Assembly (NCBI GenBank): GCA_964429875.1
Contig: CAYSDL010000004.1
Span: 1-58,166 of the forward strand
Direction of reading: 5' to 3'
DNA length: 58,166 bases
From: CAYSDL01 sp964429875
Lineage (GTDB): Bacteria; Fidelibacterota; Marinisomatia; SCGC-AAA003-L08; D37C17
Shown here: positions 1 to 8,370 of the stretch, in pieces
Position numbering within the stretch: the first letter of the stretch is position 1
How the letters are laid out: every line of letters begins with the position of its first letter
The notes under the pieces: model-generated
What the model saw: the letters and a program-made list of their open reading frames with translations, nothing else
Database searches by the model: none
Told to the model about the DNA's origin: nothing
Position numbers and translations under genes: made by a program

Positions 1-58
1 GTTGAATTGTAGGTTGAAATTTGGATTAGTATTGGATTATAATTGGCGCGGATTTTGA

Positions 59-110
59 ATGTTACATCCCATTTGTTACATCCCAATGGCTATTTATAGG
101 TATTTATAGT
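59..110. repeat. Short direct repeats at the left edge
   Basis: Two copies of a 12-base unit, TGTTACATCCCA, lie almost back to back near positions 59-86. They are followed by two copies of TATTTATAG(G/T) at 91-110. No open reading frame of note spans 1-183. The repeats may be remnants of a non-coding spacer or a regulatory array for a gene off the left edge. No function can be assigned. Confidence 0.5.
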
Positions 111-139
111 ATTGTTTGGATAATCTGCGTGGAAATAAC

Positions 140-165
140 AAACCCCTCAGAGTTATGAAGGGTTT
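140..165 (-). terminator. Probable terminator after tRNA-Pro
   Basis: An AAACCC arm (140-145) pairs with GGGTTT (160-165). The stem is extended by three more pairs after one mismatch. It lies about 20 nt downstream of the tRNA-Pro 3' end on the minus strand. The following tract is only moderately U-rich, so this is a likely rather than strong intrinsic terminator. Confidence 0.5.
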
Positions 166-183
166 ATGTGTTTTATGAGAGTG

Positions 184-257
<74 letters not shown>

Positions 258-266
258 CTAAATTAT

Positions 267-647
267 TTAATTATTATACTTATCAATTAGATTTACTATA
301 TCTTGTAAGCCTTTTTTAAGATTAAGTAGAAGTTCTCGATCATTGTTATTAGAGCTCTTATCAACAATACTGATTATATTATCAATTTTATCTTCATTGT
401 TATACCTACCAGTAAGAAATTGATTAGCTCCTTTAATTGTAAATTTCTTTTCATACAATAAGCTTTGAATTTCTTTGATTATCTTAATATCTTTATCAAT
501 ATATGTTCTATTACCAGCAGAATTCTTTTTAGGATTCAAGAATGAAAATTCAGTTTCCCAATATCTAAGAACATATTGTTTAAGGCCTGTGATTTCACTG
601 ACATCACCAATTGAATAATATAGTTTTTTTATCTTCTTTAGTGCCAT
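267..647 (-). CDS. Small MerR-family transcriptional regulator
   Basis: This 126-residue protein begins with a winged-helix MerR domain: YYSIGDVSEITGL (about residues 10-22), then YVLRYWETEF and the typical GNRTYIDKDI recognition wing at about 45-55. After a short linker helix it ends without the long effector-binding domain of classical MerR sensors. Such one-domain MerR proteins of 110-130 residues are common in this group and their ligands are unknown. It starts at an ATG with no clear Shine-Dalgarno sequence. The gene is 67 nt downstream of ald and may be in the same transcript or have its own promoter, since a perfect inverted repeat lies just upstream. DNA binding is well supported; the target is not known. 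Confidence 0.9.
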   Translation of the reverse strand: MALKKIKKLYYSIGDVSEITGLKQYVLRYWETEFSFLNPKKNSAGNRTYIDKDIKIIKEIQSLLYEKKFTIKGANQFLTGRYNNEDKIDNIISIVDKSSNNNDRELLLNLKKGLQDIVNLIDKYNN

Positions 648-663
648 TAATAATAAATATTAG

Positions 664-680
664 TTAAAGTTATACTTTAA
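664..680 (-). promoter_or_regulatory. Inverted repeat upstream of the MerR gene
   Basis: TTAAAGT-TAT-ACTTTAA forms 7-base perfect arms around a 3-base centre, ending 16 nt before the start codon of the MerR-like gene. MerR regulators usually bind dyads within promoters and often autoregulate, so this could be the operator. In such AT-rich DNA a 7-bp arm can also arise by chance. Confidence 0.35.
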
Positions 681-714
681 ATATAAATAATAATAATTAT
701 TTTTGAAAGGATAA

Positions 715-1827
715 TTATATAAGAGAAAGAGGATCTGAATAATTTAAATTAAATGATTCAGCTACAGCCCTGTGAGTAACATGTCCATTAAATGTATTTA
801 ATCCCAGCTTTAATGAATTATTATAAGATATACAATCTTTAGTGCTATTAGTAGATAGTTCTTTTATATAAGGCAAAGTAACATTTGTTAGGGCTAAAGT
901 TGAAGTATATGGTACAGCACCAGGCATGTTAGCAACACAATAATGAACAATATCATCGACAATATAAGTCGGAGCATTATGAGTTGTTGGCTTGCATGTT
1001 TCAACACAACCACCTTGATCTACTGCAACATCAACAATAACAGAACCTTCTTGCATTTTTTTTAAAGATTGCTTAGTTATTAAATTTGGCGCTTTTTTAC
1101 CAGGTATTAAAACTGCTCCAATAAAAAGATCTGTTTCTGATATTAATTTGTCCAAATTATAAGAGTTCGAATAAAGGGTTGTGACATTTGATGGCATTAC
1201 ATCATTTAGATATCTTAATCTGTTCATATCAATATCTAGAATATAAACATCAGCACCTAATCCCGCAGCTAATTTAGCAGCATTTGTACCTACAATACCT
1301 CCGCCAATGATAGTTACAATAGATTTTTCTACACCAGGAACACCACCGAGCAATTTACCTTTACCTCCCATACTACCTTCTAAACATTTAGCACCATTTT
1401 GAATTGACATTCTACCTGCTACTTCACTCATGGGAGTTAGAATTGGTAATGAGCCATCATCAAGTTGAACAGTTTCATATGCCATGGAAATACAACCAGT
1501 ATCAATTATTGATTTGGTCATAATTTCATCGGCTGCAAAATGAAAAAAAGTGAAAATAATATGATTAGATTTAATTAATTTAATTTCTGATTCTAAAGGC
1601 TCTTTAACTTTTACAATCATTTTAGATGAATCAAATATGCTTTCTGCACTATCTAATAATATTGCCCCGGAATCTTTGTAGTTTTGGTTAGAATATCCAC
1701 TGCCAATTCCTGCGTTTCTTTCGACGTAAACAATGTTTCCTTCATTTACTAGCTCGGCGACCCCAAAAGGTGTGACAGACACTCTTTTTTCATTGTCTTT
1801 TATTTCTTTTGGTATGCCTATCTTCAT
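715..1827 (-). CDS. ald: Alanine dehydrogenase
   Basis: This 370-residue protein is the standard length for NAD-dependent L-alanine dehydrogenase, which interconverts alanine and pyruvate plus ammonia. The N-terminus has the family signature MKIGIPKEIKDNEKRVSVTP. Catalytic Lys and His residues fit the VKVKEP and FTFFHFA stretches (about residues 70-95). The NAD fold shows IIGGGIVGTNAAKLAAGLGA at about 173-192. The C-terminal part carries NVTLPYIKEL and the closing HVTHRAVAESF. Its ATG overlaps the pnp stop by 4 nt (ATGA), so it is the distal gene of the nusA-pnp operon and probably translationally coupled. Roles in nitrogen recycling or anaplerosis are inferred. Confidence 0.97.
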   Translation of the reverse strand: MKIGIPKEIKDNEKRVSVTPFGVAELVNEGNIVYVERNAGIGSGYSNQNYKDSGAILLDSAESIFDSSKMIVKVKEPLESEIKLIKSNHIIFTFFHFAADEIMTKSIIDTGCISMAYETVQLDDGSLPILTPMSEVAGRMSIQNGAKCLEGSMGGKGKLLGGVPGVEKSIVTIIGGGIVGTNAAKLAAGLGADVYILDIDMNRLRYLNDVMPSNVTTLYSNSYNLDKLISETDLFIGAVLIPGKKAPNLITKQSLKKMQEGSVIVDVAVDQGGCVETCKPTTHNAPTYIVDDIVHYCVANMPGAVPYTSTLALTNVTLPYIKELSTNSTKDCISYNNSLKLGLNTFNGHVTHRAVAESFNLNYSDPLSLI

Positions 1828-3899
1828 TTCAACAGTGCTTTAATACTTAAACTTATTTTCCCATTATCAACTTTAATAACCTTAACATCAACATTATCAC
1901 CGATATTCAAACAATCTGTAACCTTGTTGACACGTTCTTTTTTAATTTCGGAGATATGAACTAATCCATCCTTATTTGGGGTAATTTTAACAAATGCTCC
2001 AAAGTCTAATATCCTTACAACTTCGCCATTGAATACATCACCTACTTTTGGTTTTATAGACATCGATTTAATATACTCAATCACTTCATCTATTGATTTT
2101 TGATTTGTTCCAAGGATAGTGCAAGCACCATCATCATCAATATTTACATCACACTCATATTTTTCAGATAAAGCTTTTATATTTTTTCCACCGGGCCCTA
2201 TAAATTCTCCAATCATATCAACTGGTATACTAGATTGACCAATTTTAGGAGCAAATTCTGAAAGATCGTTTCTATGTTCGTTTATTTCAGTATTCATTTT
2301 ATCTAAAATATGTATTCTTCCATCCTTAGCCTGACTCAAAGCTTCTTTTAGCACATCATATGAAATGCCATCAATTTTAATATCCATTTGTATGGCAGTT
2401 ATTCCATCTTTAGAACCAGCAACTTTAAAGTCCATGTCGCCAATATGGTCTTCTGTTCCAAGTATGTCAGTTAAAATAACATATTTACCTGCATCATCCA
2501 TAATTAAGCCCATAGCAACCCCTGCAATAGCACATTTTATTGGCACACCTGCATCCATTAATGCAAGAGAACTACCGCAAACTGAGGCCATTGAAGAAGA
2601 TCCATTTGACTCCATTATTTCTGATACCAATCTAATTGTATATGGAAAATCTTCAAAAGATGGTAATGCTGGAGAAATTGCTCTTTCAGCTAAATTCCCA
2701 TGACCAACTTCTCTTCGAGATAGACTAAATTTACCTCTTGCTTCGCCAACGCAAAATGAAGGAAAGTTGTAATGTAGTAAAAAACGCTTATAAGTTAAAC
2801 CTTCGATGTTATCCATCATTTGTTCATCTCTTTTACCACCTAAGGTTGCTACTACAATTGCTTGTGTTTCCCCTCTTGTAAAAGAAACTGAACCATGAGC
2901 ACGAGGGAGCATTGATGTATCTATAGATATATCTCTAACTGTAGTAGTATCCCTACCATCAGCACGACTATTTTTATGCAACGTTGTACTCCTTAAGTCC
3001 TGAGCAACTTTATTATCTATGTATTTTTTTATTTGTCCAGCATCATCGGGATATTTTTCTTGTAATTTTTCTATTGTATCAGTTATAAAAGCATCTACAT
3101 CTCTATACCTATCAAATTTATTTTTAGGTTTATTTAATTCAGATATAGATCCATCAATGATAGAGTCGATGTCATTATTAAGATCTTGATTTACAACTGC
3201 AGGAGCAACTTCTCTTTTTGTTACAGTTTGTTTTTTTAGTAATGTTTCTTGAAATTTAATTAAATCTCTTATTCCTTCATGTCCATATTGTATAGCTGTT
3301 AAAACATCATCCTCAGACACAAAATCACATTTTCCTTCAACCATTACAATAGATTCATTGGAGCCTGAGAGGACTAAGTCAAAATCTGATTCTTCAATTT
3401 CTTCTCGTGTAGGATTCATTATTAGTTTGTCATTTATCCTACCTACTCTAACAGAGGCAATAGGGCCCTCAAATGGTATATCAGAAATCATCAAAGCATA
3501 TGATGCTCCTAATGCAGCTAATATATCAGGCTCATTACTTTCATCATATGACATTACATTTATATCAACACGTGTTTCATTATTAAAACCATCTGCAAAT
3601 AATGGTCTTAGGGGCCTATCTGTTAATCTTGAAGCTAAGATTTCTCTTTCTGTAGGCCTTGCTTCTCTTTTGAAAAATCCACCTGGAATCCTTCCAGATG
3701 CATAAAATTTCTCACGATACTCAACAGACAAGGGAAAAAAACCTCTATCCTCTTCTTGTCCTCGGCTTGAAGTTACAGCAACAAATAAAACTGTATCTCC
3801 ATATTTTATCATACAGGAACCACTAGCCTGCTTTGCAATCTTGCCACTTTCAATAGTTAATTTTCTACCACAAAAATCAATACTTTCTTTTATATACAT
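1824..3899 (-). CDS. pnp: Polyribonucleotide nucleotidyltransferase (PNPase)
   Basis: This 691-residue 3'-5' phosphorolytic exoribonuclease has the full domain order. A first RNase PH core runs over about residues 1-225, an all-alpha linker to about 320, a second RNase PH core (ADGRDTTTVRDISIDTSMLP, with MLPRAHGSVSFTRGETQA) to about 545, a KH domain with GPGGKNIKALSEKY, and a C-terminal S1 domain with GEVVRILDFGAFVKI. It acts in mRNA decay as a trimer. It follows rpsO by 3 nt, the classic rpsO-pnp arrangement, and its stop overlaps the ald start. In E. coli pnp is controlled through its leader; no leader hairpin is obvious here because the spacer is so short. Confidence 0.98.
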   Translation of the reverse strand: MYIKESIDFCGRKLTIESGKIAKQASGSCMIKYGDTVLFVAVTSSRGQEEDRGFFPLSVEYREKFYASGRIPGGFFKREARPTEREILASRLTDRPLRPLFADGFNNETRVDINVMSYDESNEPDILAALGASYALMISDIPFEGPIASVRVGRINDKLIMNPTREEIEESDFDLVLSGSNESIVMVEGKCDFVSEDDVLTAIQYGHEGIRDLIKFQETLLKKQTVTKREVAPAVVNQDLNNDIDSIIDGSISELNKPKNKFDRYRDVDAFITDTIEKLQEKYPDDAGQIKKYIDNKVAQDLRSTTLHKNSRADGRDTTTVRDISIDTSMLPRAHGSVSFTRGETQAIVVATLGGKRDEQMMDNIEGLTYKRFLLHYNFPSFCVGEARGKFSLSRREVGHGNLAERAISPALPSFEDFPYTIRLVSEIMESNGSSSMASVCGSSLALMDAGVPIKCAIAGVAMGLIMDDAGKYVILTDILGTEDHIGDMDFKVAGSKDGITAIQMDIKIDGISYDVLKEALSQAKDGRIHILDKMNTEINEHRNDLSEFAPKIGQSSIPVDMIGEFIGPGGKNIKALSEKYECDVNIDDDGACTILGTNQKSIDEVIEYIKSMSIKPKVGDVFNGEVVRILDFGAFVKITPNKDGLVHISEIKKERVNKVTDCLNIGDNVDVKVIKVDNGKISLSIKALLK

Positions 3900-3902
3900 T
3901 CT

Positions 3903-4157
3903 TTATTTCCTTATATTTAATTTCTCAGTTAAAGTAATATATTCTTGTATATTAGTTTTCTTTAAATATTTTAATAATTTTCTTCTTTTTGAAACTAATA
4001 TTAAAAGACCTCTTCTACTGCTATGATCTTTTCTCATATTTTTTAAATGAGCGTTTATTACATTTATTCTTTCAGTGAAATGAGCAACTTGAACTGATGT
4101 AGAACCACTGTCCTTATCGTTCTTGCCATATTCTTTTACAATTTTTTTGTTTAACAC
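3903..4157 (-). CDS. rpsO: Small ribosomal subunit protein S15
   Basis: This 84-residue protein is slightly shorter than the usual 88-89. It shows the S15 core: DSGSTSVQVAHFTERINVIN (16S rRNA contact helix) and HLKNMRKDHSSRRGLLILVS, followed by KRRKLLKYLKK. It binds the central domain of 16S rRNA early in 30S assembly. It lies between ribF, which it overlaps by 7 nt, and pnp (3 nt gap), as in many bacteria. The C-terminal end IREK-type tail is replaced by TEKLNIRK. Confidence 0.97.
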   Translation of the reverse strand: MLNKKIVKEYGKNDKDSGSTSVQVAHFTERINVINAHLKNMRKDHSSRRGLLILVSKRRKLLKYLKKTNIQEYITLTEKLNIRK

Positions 4158-5083
4158 TTTAATTCTCCTTCTTTTCTTATTAAATCAATATCAATTTTAA
4201 TTTGATTGATAAGATCTGTTTTACTTTTAAATTTAATTTCATCTCTTATGAAATTCTTGAACTCAATTATTACTTCTTTATTATAAAGCTGAATGTCCTT
4301 ATTAATTACATGAACTTCAATTTTAATTTTATCTTGCAAATTCAATGTTGGTGTTAGACCGATATTACAAACAGATTCATACTTCATTGAATCGAATATT
4401 AAATTTACAGAATAAACACCATTTTTTGGTATTATTTGTTTTGATTCATTAATCTTTATGTTTGCTGTCGGGAATCCTAACTTAGACCCAATTTTATTTC
4501 CACTAATCACTTTTCCTATTATACAGTATTTTCTAGTCATCAAAAGATTAGCGTATGAAACTTTTCCATTAGATATATAATCTTTTATAAGTGAGGTTTT
4601 TACAATATTATTTTTATATTTATAAGGATCTACTTTTAATACTTCTATGTTCGAATATTGATCTGCATTTTTAATGTAATGAATATCACCCAATCCATTT
4701 TTTCCAAATTTATTATCGTATCCAAGTATTATATATTGTGGATTATATTTAGAAATTATTTTATTTAAAAATTCATCTGGAGTATAATTAGAAAAATTCT
4801 CTGTAAAATTTATTTGACAAAAAATATCAAAATTATATTCTTTAATAATATTTATTTTATCTTGTATTGTTGTTAAAATAAAGTGCTTTATAGCAGGAAA
4901 TATTACATCATTTGTATGAGGTGAGAATGACAAAACAACTGAAGGAAGTGAGTGTTTGTTTGAAATTTCTAAAACCTTCTTAAAAATTTCCTGATGACCT
5001 AAATGTAAACCATCAAAATTTCCAAATGTTATAACTGATGAGCTTAACTTATTGGAATCTTTGAATTCATGTCTACTAAACAT
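4151..5083 (-). CDS. ribF: Bifunctional riboflavin kinase / FAD synthetase
   Basis: This 310-residue protein converts riboflavin to FMN and FMN to FAD. The N-terminal adenylyltransferase half has the nucleotide-binding GNFDGLHLGHQEIF at about residues 22-35 and the YNPQYIILGYDNKFGKN segment. The C-terminal flavokinase half has GSKLGFPTANIKI (about 195-207) and NGVYSVNL. The start is the ATG at 5083: about 20 residues before GNFDG is normal for the family, so the 40-nt overlap with the end of truB appears real. It sits in the conserved truB-ribF-rpsO block. Confidence 0.96.
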   Translation of the reverse strand: MFSRHEFKDSNKLSSSVITFGNFDGLHLGHQEIFKKVLEISNKHSLPSVVLSFSPHTNDVIFPAIKHFILTTIQDKINIIKEYNFDIFCQINFTENFSNYTPDEFLNKIISKYNPQYIILGYDNKFGKNGLGDIHYIKNADQYSNIEVLKVDPYKYKNNIVKTSLIKDYISNGKVSYANLLMTRKYCIIGKVISGNKIGSKLGFPTANIKINESKQIIPKNGVYSVNLIFDSMKYESVCNIGLTPTLNLQDKIKIEVHVINKDIQLYNKEVIIEFKNFIRDEIKFKSKTDLINQIKIDIDLIRKEGELKC

Positions 5084-5718
5084 TGATTAATATCCTCAAA
5101 TTTTATAGAATTAGTTTTATCAAAATCTCCCACGCTAATTCTTTGTAAACGATCAACATATCCATAAGTATTAAGTGAGTATGCAATATCTCGTGCCAAT
5201 GATCTTATATAGGTTCCCTTGCCGCAAGATATAAGTAGATCCATTTTATTATTATTTATTTTTTTTATTTCAATACTATAAACAACAACGGTGCTCGGCT
5301 TTCTTTTTATAAATATATTTTTTCTAGCTAAAATATACATTTTTACACCATTTATTTTTTTTGCTGAATAAGCAGGAGGAACTTGATCAATTTTTCCTAT
5401 AAAGTCTTTTAATTTTGAATTAATATATTTTTTTTCAAATTTAGTAAACGATGCTTTTTTTATCACTGTTCCTGTTCGATCTAATGTATCTGTTTCCTCA
5501 CCAAATATAACTCTCGCAAGATATGTCTTGTTTAAATTAACATATGATGAACTATCTTTAGTTAAATTCCCCGTACACAATATCAACACACCTTCAGCAA
5601 AAGGATCTAAAGTGCCACAATGACCAATTTTTAATCCTGGGAGAATTTTTTTCACTTTCCTAATAACGTCAAACGATGAAACATCTTTAGGTTTCCATAT
5701 AGATAAAACTTTATCCAT
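5044..5718 (-). CDS. truB: tRNA pseudouridine-55 synthase
   Basis: TruB makes pseudouridine 55 in the T-loop of tRNAs. The protein is 224 residues, shorter than the 300-plus of E. coli because the C-terminal PUA-like extension is absent. Visible motifs are SIWKPKDVSSFDVIRKVKK at the start, GHCGTLDPFAEGVLIL with the catalytic Asp (about residue 38), KTYLARVIFGEETDTLD, and GTYIRSLARDIAYSL near residue 165. It overlaps rbfA by 8 nt and ribF by 40 nt. Confidence 0.96.
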   Translation of the reverse strand: MDKVLSIWKPKDVSSFDVIRKVKKILPGLKIGHCGTLDPFAEGVLILCTGNLTKDSSSYVNLNKTYLARVIFGEETDTLDRTGTVIKKASFTKFEKKYINSKLKDFIGKIDQVPPAYSAKKINGVKMYILARKNIFIKRKPSTVVVYSIEIKKINNNKMDLLISCGKGTYIRSLARDIAYSLNTYGYVDRLQRISVGDFDKTNSIKFEDINQCLVDMNSKIPIS

Positions 5719-6061
5719 TTTTTATAATTTTACTAATTTTATCATAATTTTCATATTCATCATCGAGGACAAATTTAATGTCCGGTACATATTTAGAATT
5801 CAATTCTCTACCTATTTTAAAACGTATACTTTTTTTTTGAATTTTAAGTGAACTGAATATTGTATTTATATTACTTTTGTTTTGATCAAATATACTAATA
5901 TAGATTTTAGCTAATCTTAAATCTGGAGATAAATCTACATTTGATATTGTTATCAATGCATTGGTCGTCACTAAGTTTTGTGTAAGCAGGAGATTACTAA
6001 GAATTTTTTTTATTTGATATGAAAGCCTATCAGATCTCTTAAAAGGTTTTTTAGAATTAAT
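5711..6061 (-). CDS. rbfA: Ribosome-binding factor A, non-canonical start codon
   Basis: RbfA helps mature the 16S rRNA 5' end during 30S assembly. The conserved KH-like core is present (ITISNVDLSPDLRLAKIYIS, then RFKIGRELNSKYVPDIKFVLD). A GTG at 5971 would give only 86 residues and drop the first helix. Reading upstream in frame gives SDRLSYQIKKILSNLLLTQN, which matches the normal RbfA N-terminus. However, the open frame back to its TGA stop (6095-6097) holds no ATG, GTG or TTG. ATT at 6059-6061 gives 116 residues, the usual length. ATA at 6065-6067 would overlap the infB stop as ATAA, with AAGGA 7 nt upstream. Family assignment is firm; the exact start is uncertain. Confidence 0.85.
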   Translation of the reverse strand: MNSKKPFKRSDRLSYQIKKILSNLLLTQNLVTTNALITISNVDLSPDLRLAKIYISIFDQNKSNINTIFSSLKIQKKSIRFKIGRELNSKYVPDIKFVLDDEYENYDKISKIIKNG

Positions 6062-6063
6062 AT

Positions 6064-8370
6064 TTATTTTAATGTCCTTTTTACTTCTTTTAATTCATAT
6101 ACTTCAATAATATCATTTTCTTTATATTCCTTGAAATTATCAATTCCAATACCACAGTCAAAGTTTTCAAGAACTTCACTAACATCATCTTTGAATCGTT
6201 TAAGTGATGTCAACTTCCCTTCATAAATAATTTCATCATCTCTCTTCAACCTTAAAAGAGAGTTTTTTATAACTTTACCTTTTATTACATGACAACCTGC
6301 AATCAATCCAATTTTAGGAATTTTAAATAATTCTCTTACTTCTGCAGACCCTATTGAGCTTTCTACGATATCTGGCTCTAACAAGCCCTCTAATGCTAGC
6401 TTTATTTCTTCAATAGCTTCATATATTATTGAGTAATGTCGAATTTGGACACCTAGTTCTCTTGCCATTTTCTTTGAACTAACAGTAGATCTGACATTAA
6501 AACATACAATTATAGCATTTGAAGCTGCTGCTAACTGTACGTCGTTTTCATTAACCATGCCTACAGATCTTAATATGATTTTAATATTAACCTCATCATT
6601 TGACAGTCCCATTAATGAATCACTCAATGCTTCTATAGAACCATCAACATCACCTTTAATTAATATATTTAAATCATGTACTTTGCCAGAACTAATCTCC
6701 TTACCTACTTGCTCAAGGGTTATTCTAGAATGCATTTGATGTACAGCTTCTCTTTCTAAAATTGATCTTTCTTGTGCTATTTTCTTAGCTTCTCTATCAT
6801 CTTTATAAACTTTAAAAACTTCTCCAGCATTTGGCACTTTTTCAAAACCTAATATTTGAACAGGATCAGAGGGTAAGGCTTTTTTAATTTTTACATTTCT
6901 TTCATTAAACATTTCTCTAACTTTTGAAGTTTGAGATCCACATACAAAAATATCTGTTTTATGCAGCGTTCCTTGCTGAATAAGAACTGTTGCTTTTGCT
7001 CCCTGACCTTTATCTAATTTTGATTCTACAATTATGCCTTTTGCTGGTACATCATAATATGCTTTTAAATCTAATAATTCTGCTTCAACTAAAATTTTAT
7101 CTATTAAATCATCAATACCATCACCAGTTTTAGCAGAAATTGGAGAACATTGATATTTCCCTCCCCAATCTTCAACTAGTATTTTATGATCTGATAATTG
7201 TTTTTTAATATTTTCAATATTAGCACCAGGTTTATCAATTTTGTTGATTGCGACAATTATCGGCACACCTGCAGCCTTAGCATGATCTATTGCTTCAATT
7301 GTTTGAGGCATGACGCCATCATCAGCAGAAACAATAAGTATTACAATATCAGTTATTTGTGCCCCACGTGCTCTCATTGCTGTAAAAGCTTGGTGGCCTG
7401 GAGTGTCAATAAATGTAATTTTCTTATCATTAACTTCAACTTCATATGCACCTATATGCTGTGTAATTCCACCAGATTCACCAGCTATAACATTACTTTC
7501 TCTAATATAATCTAATAAAGAAGTCTTACCATGATCGACATGACCCATAATAGTTACAACAGGAGCTCTTTCTATTTTATTTTTACCTTTATATTCAACC
7601 TCCTCTTCAATTTCATTATAAATATCAAGAGTTTCAACATTAAAACCGAACTCATCAGCGACCATTATAATTGTATCCATATCAAGTCTTTGATTTATAG
7701 TAACCATCATTCCTAGTTCAATACATTTCATAATTACATCTTGAGCATTAACTTTCATGAGTTTGGAAAGTTCATCTAATGATGTAAATTCAGGAACTTT
7801 GATTGTCTTTAATTCATTTGTAAATTCATCATCAATTTCTACATCTTTCTTTTTCGATCTTTTTTTTGATTTCTTTTTAAGTGAAGATAAGGAACTATGG
7901 ATATTTAGTTTTTTATTAGTTGTATTTAATTTATTTGTTTTGTGAACTTTATCTGCAATTTCATTAATATCGATCTTTTTTAGATGTAAGTTATCTTTAT
8001 CTTTATCTTTATCTTTTTCTTTAGGTTTAACTACAATTTCTTCTTTTTCCTTTTTTGGTACTATTGTCTTTTCTTTAGAATCCTTTTTAGAAATATCTAC
8101 CTCAGGAGGGGTTGTTATGATTTGTGTAGGCAGCGGTTCTTCTGCACTCTCTTTTATATCAATAATCGCTTTTCTTGCTTTATCCCTAAGTTTTCTTTCT
8201 ACCTGTTTTTTCTCTTTTGAAAATTCCAACATTATTGAGTCGTACACATTCTCATCAACAGGCATCATGTGATTTTTAACTTTCACTTCGTTATTTTCAA
8301 GAAACTTAATTATTTCTATATGTGAAATATTTAATTCTTTAGCTATTTGATATATTCTTTTCTGTGCCAT
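6064..8370 (-). CDS. infB: Translation initiation factor IF-2
   Basis: This 768-residue GTPase places initiator tRNA on the 30S subunit. It has an N-terminal IF2_N helical domain (RIYQIAKELNISHIEIIKFL), a long charged low-complexity linker rich in Lys, Glu and Asp (about residues 60-190), a second IF2_N-like segment (SLDELSKLMKVNAQDVIMKC), and the G domain with VTIMGHVDHGKTSLLDYIR, DTPGHQAF and NKIDK. Domains II, III and IV follow. Its ATG shares one base with the nusA stop (TAATG), which implies coupling. The linker contains a run of alternating Lys-Asp encoded by a hexanucleotide repeat at 7991-8016. Confidence 0.98.
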   Translation of the reverse strand: MAQKRIYQIAKELNISHIEIIKFLENNEVKVKNHMMPVDENVYDSIMLEFSKEKKQVERKLRDKARKAIIDIKESAEEPLPTQIITTPPEVDISKKDSKEKTIVPKKEKEEIVVKPKEKDKDKDKDNLHLKKIDINEIADKVHKTNKLNTTNKKLNIHSSLSSLKKKSKKRSKKKDVEIDDEFTNELKTIKVPEFTSLDELSKLMKVNAQDVIMKCIELGMMVTINQRLDMDTIIMVADEFGFNVETLDIYNEIEEEVEYKGKNKIERAPVVTIMGHVDHGKTSLLDYIRESNVIAGESGGITQHIGAYEVEVNDKKITFIDTPGHQAFTAMRARGAQITDIVILIVSADDGVMPQTIEAIDHAKAAGVPIIVAINKIDKPGANIENIKKQLSDHKILVEDWGGKYQCSPISAKTGDGIDDLIDKILVEAELLDLKAYYDVPAKGIIVESKLDKGQGAKATVLIQQGTLHKTDIFVCGSQTSKVREMFNERNVKIKKALPSDPVQILGFEKVPNAGEVFKVYKDDREAKKIAQERSILEREAVHQMHSRITLEQVGKEISSGKVHDLNILIKGDVDGSIEALSDSLMGLSNDEVNIKIILRSVGMVNENDVQLAAASNAIIVCFNVRSTVSSKKMARELGVQIRHYSIIYEAIEEIKLALEGLLEPDIVESSIGSAEVRELFKIPKIGLIAGCHVIKGKVIKNSLLRLKRDDEIIYEGKLTSLKRFKDDVSEVLENFDCGIGIDNFKEYKENDIIEVYELKEVKRTLK
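7991..8016. repeat. Hexanucleotide repeat inside infB
   Basis: About four copies of a TTATCT-type hexamer encode the Lys-Asp dipeptide run in the IF-2 linker. The unit is a multiple of three, so slippage would change linker length without a frameshift. Confidence 0.7.

Noticed and set aside
2365..3705. Two long plus-strand open frames opposite pnp
   Set aside because: They mirror the PNPase codons; composition is what the opposite strand of a conserved gene would give.
5711..5971. 86-residue RbfA starting at GTG
   Set aside because: It removes the conserved first helix, which is clearly encoded just upstream in the same frame.
7198..7515. Plus-strand frames opposite the IF-2 GTPase domain
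   Set aside because: Two overlapping frames with no motif; antisense shadow of infB.
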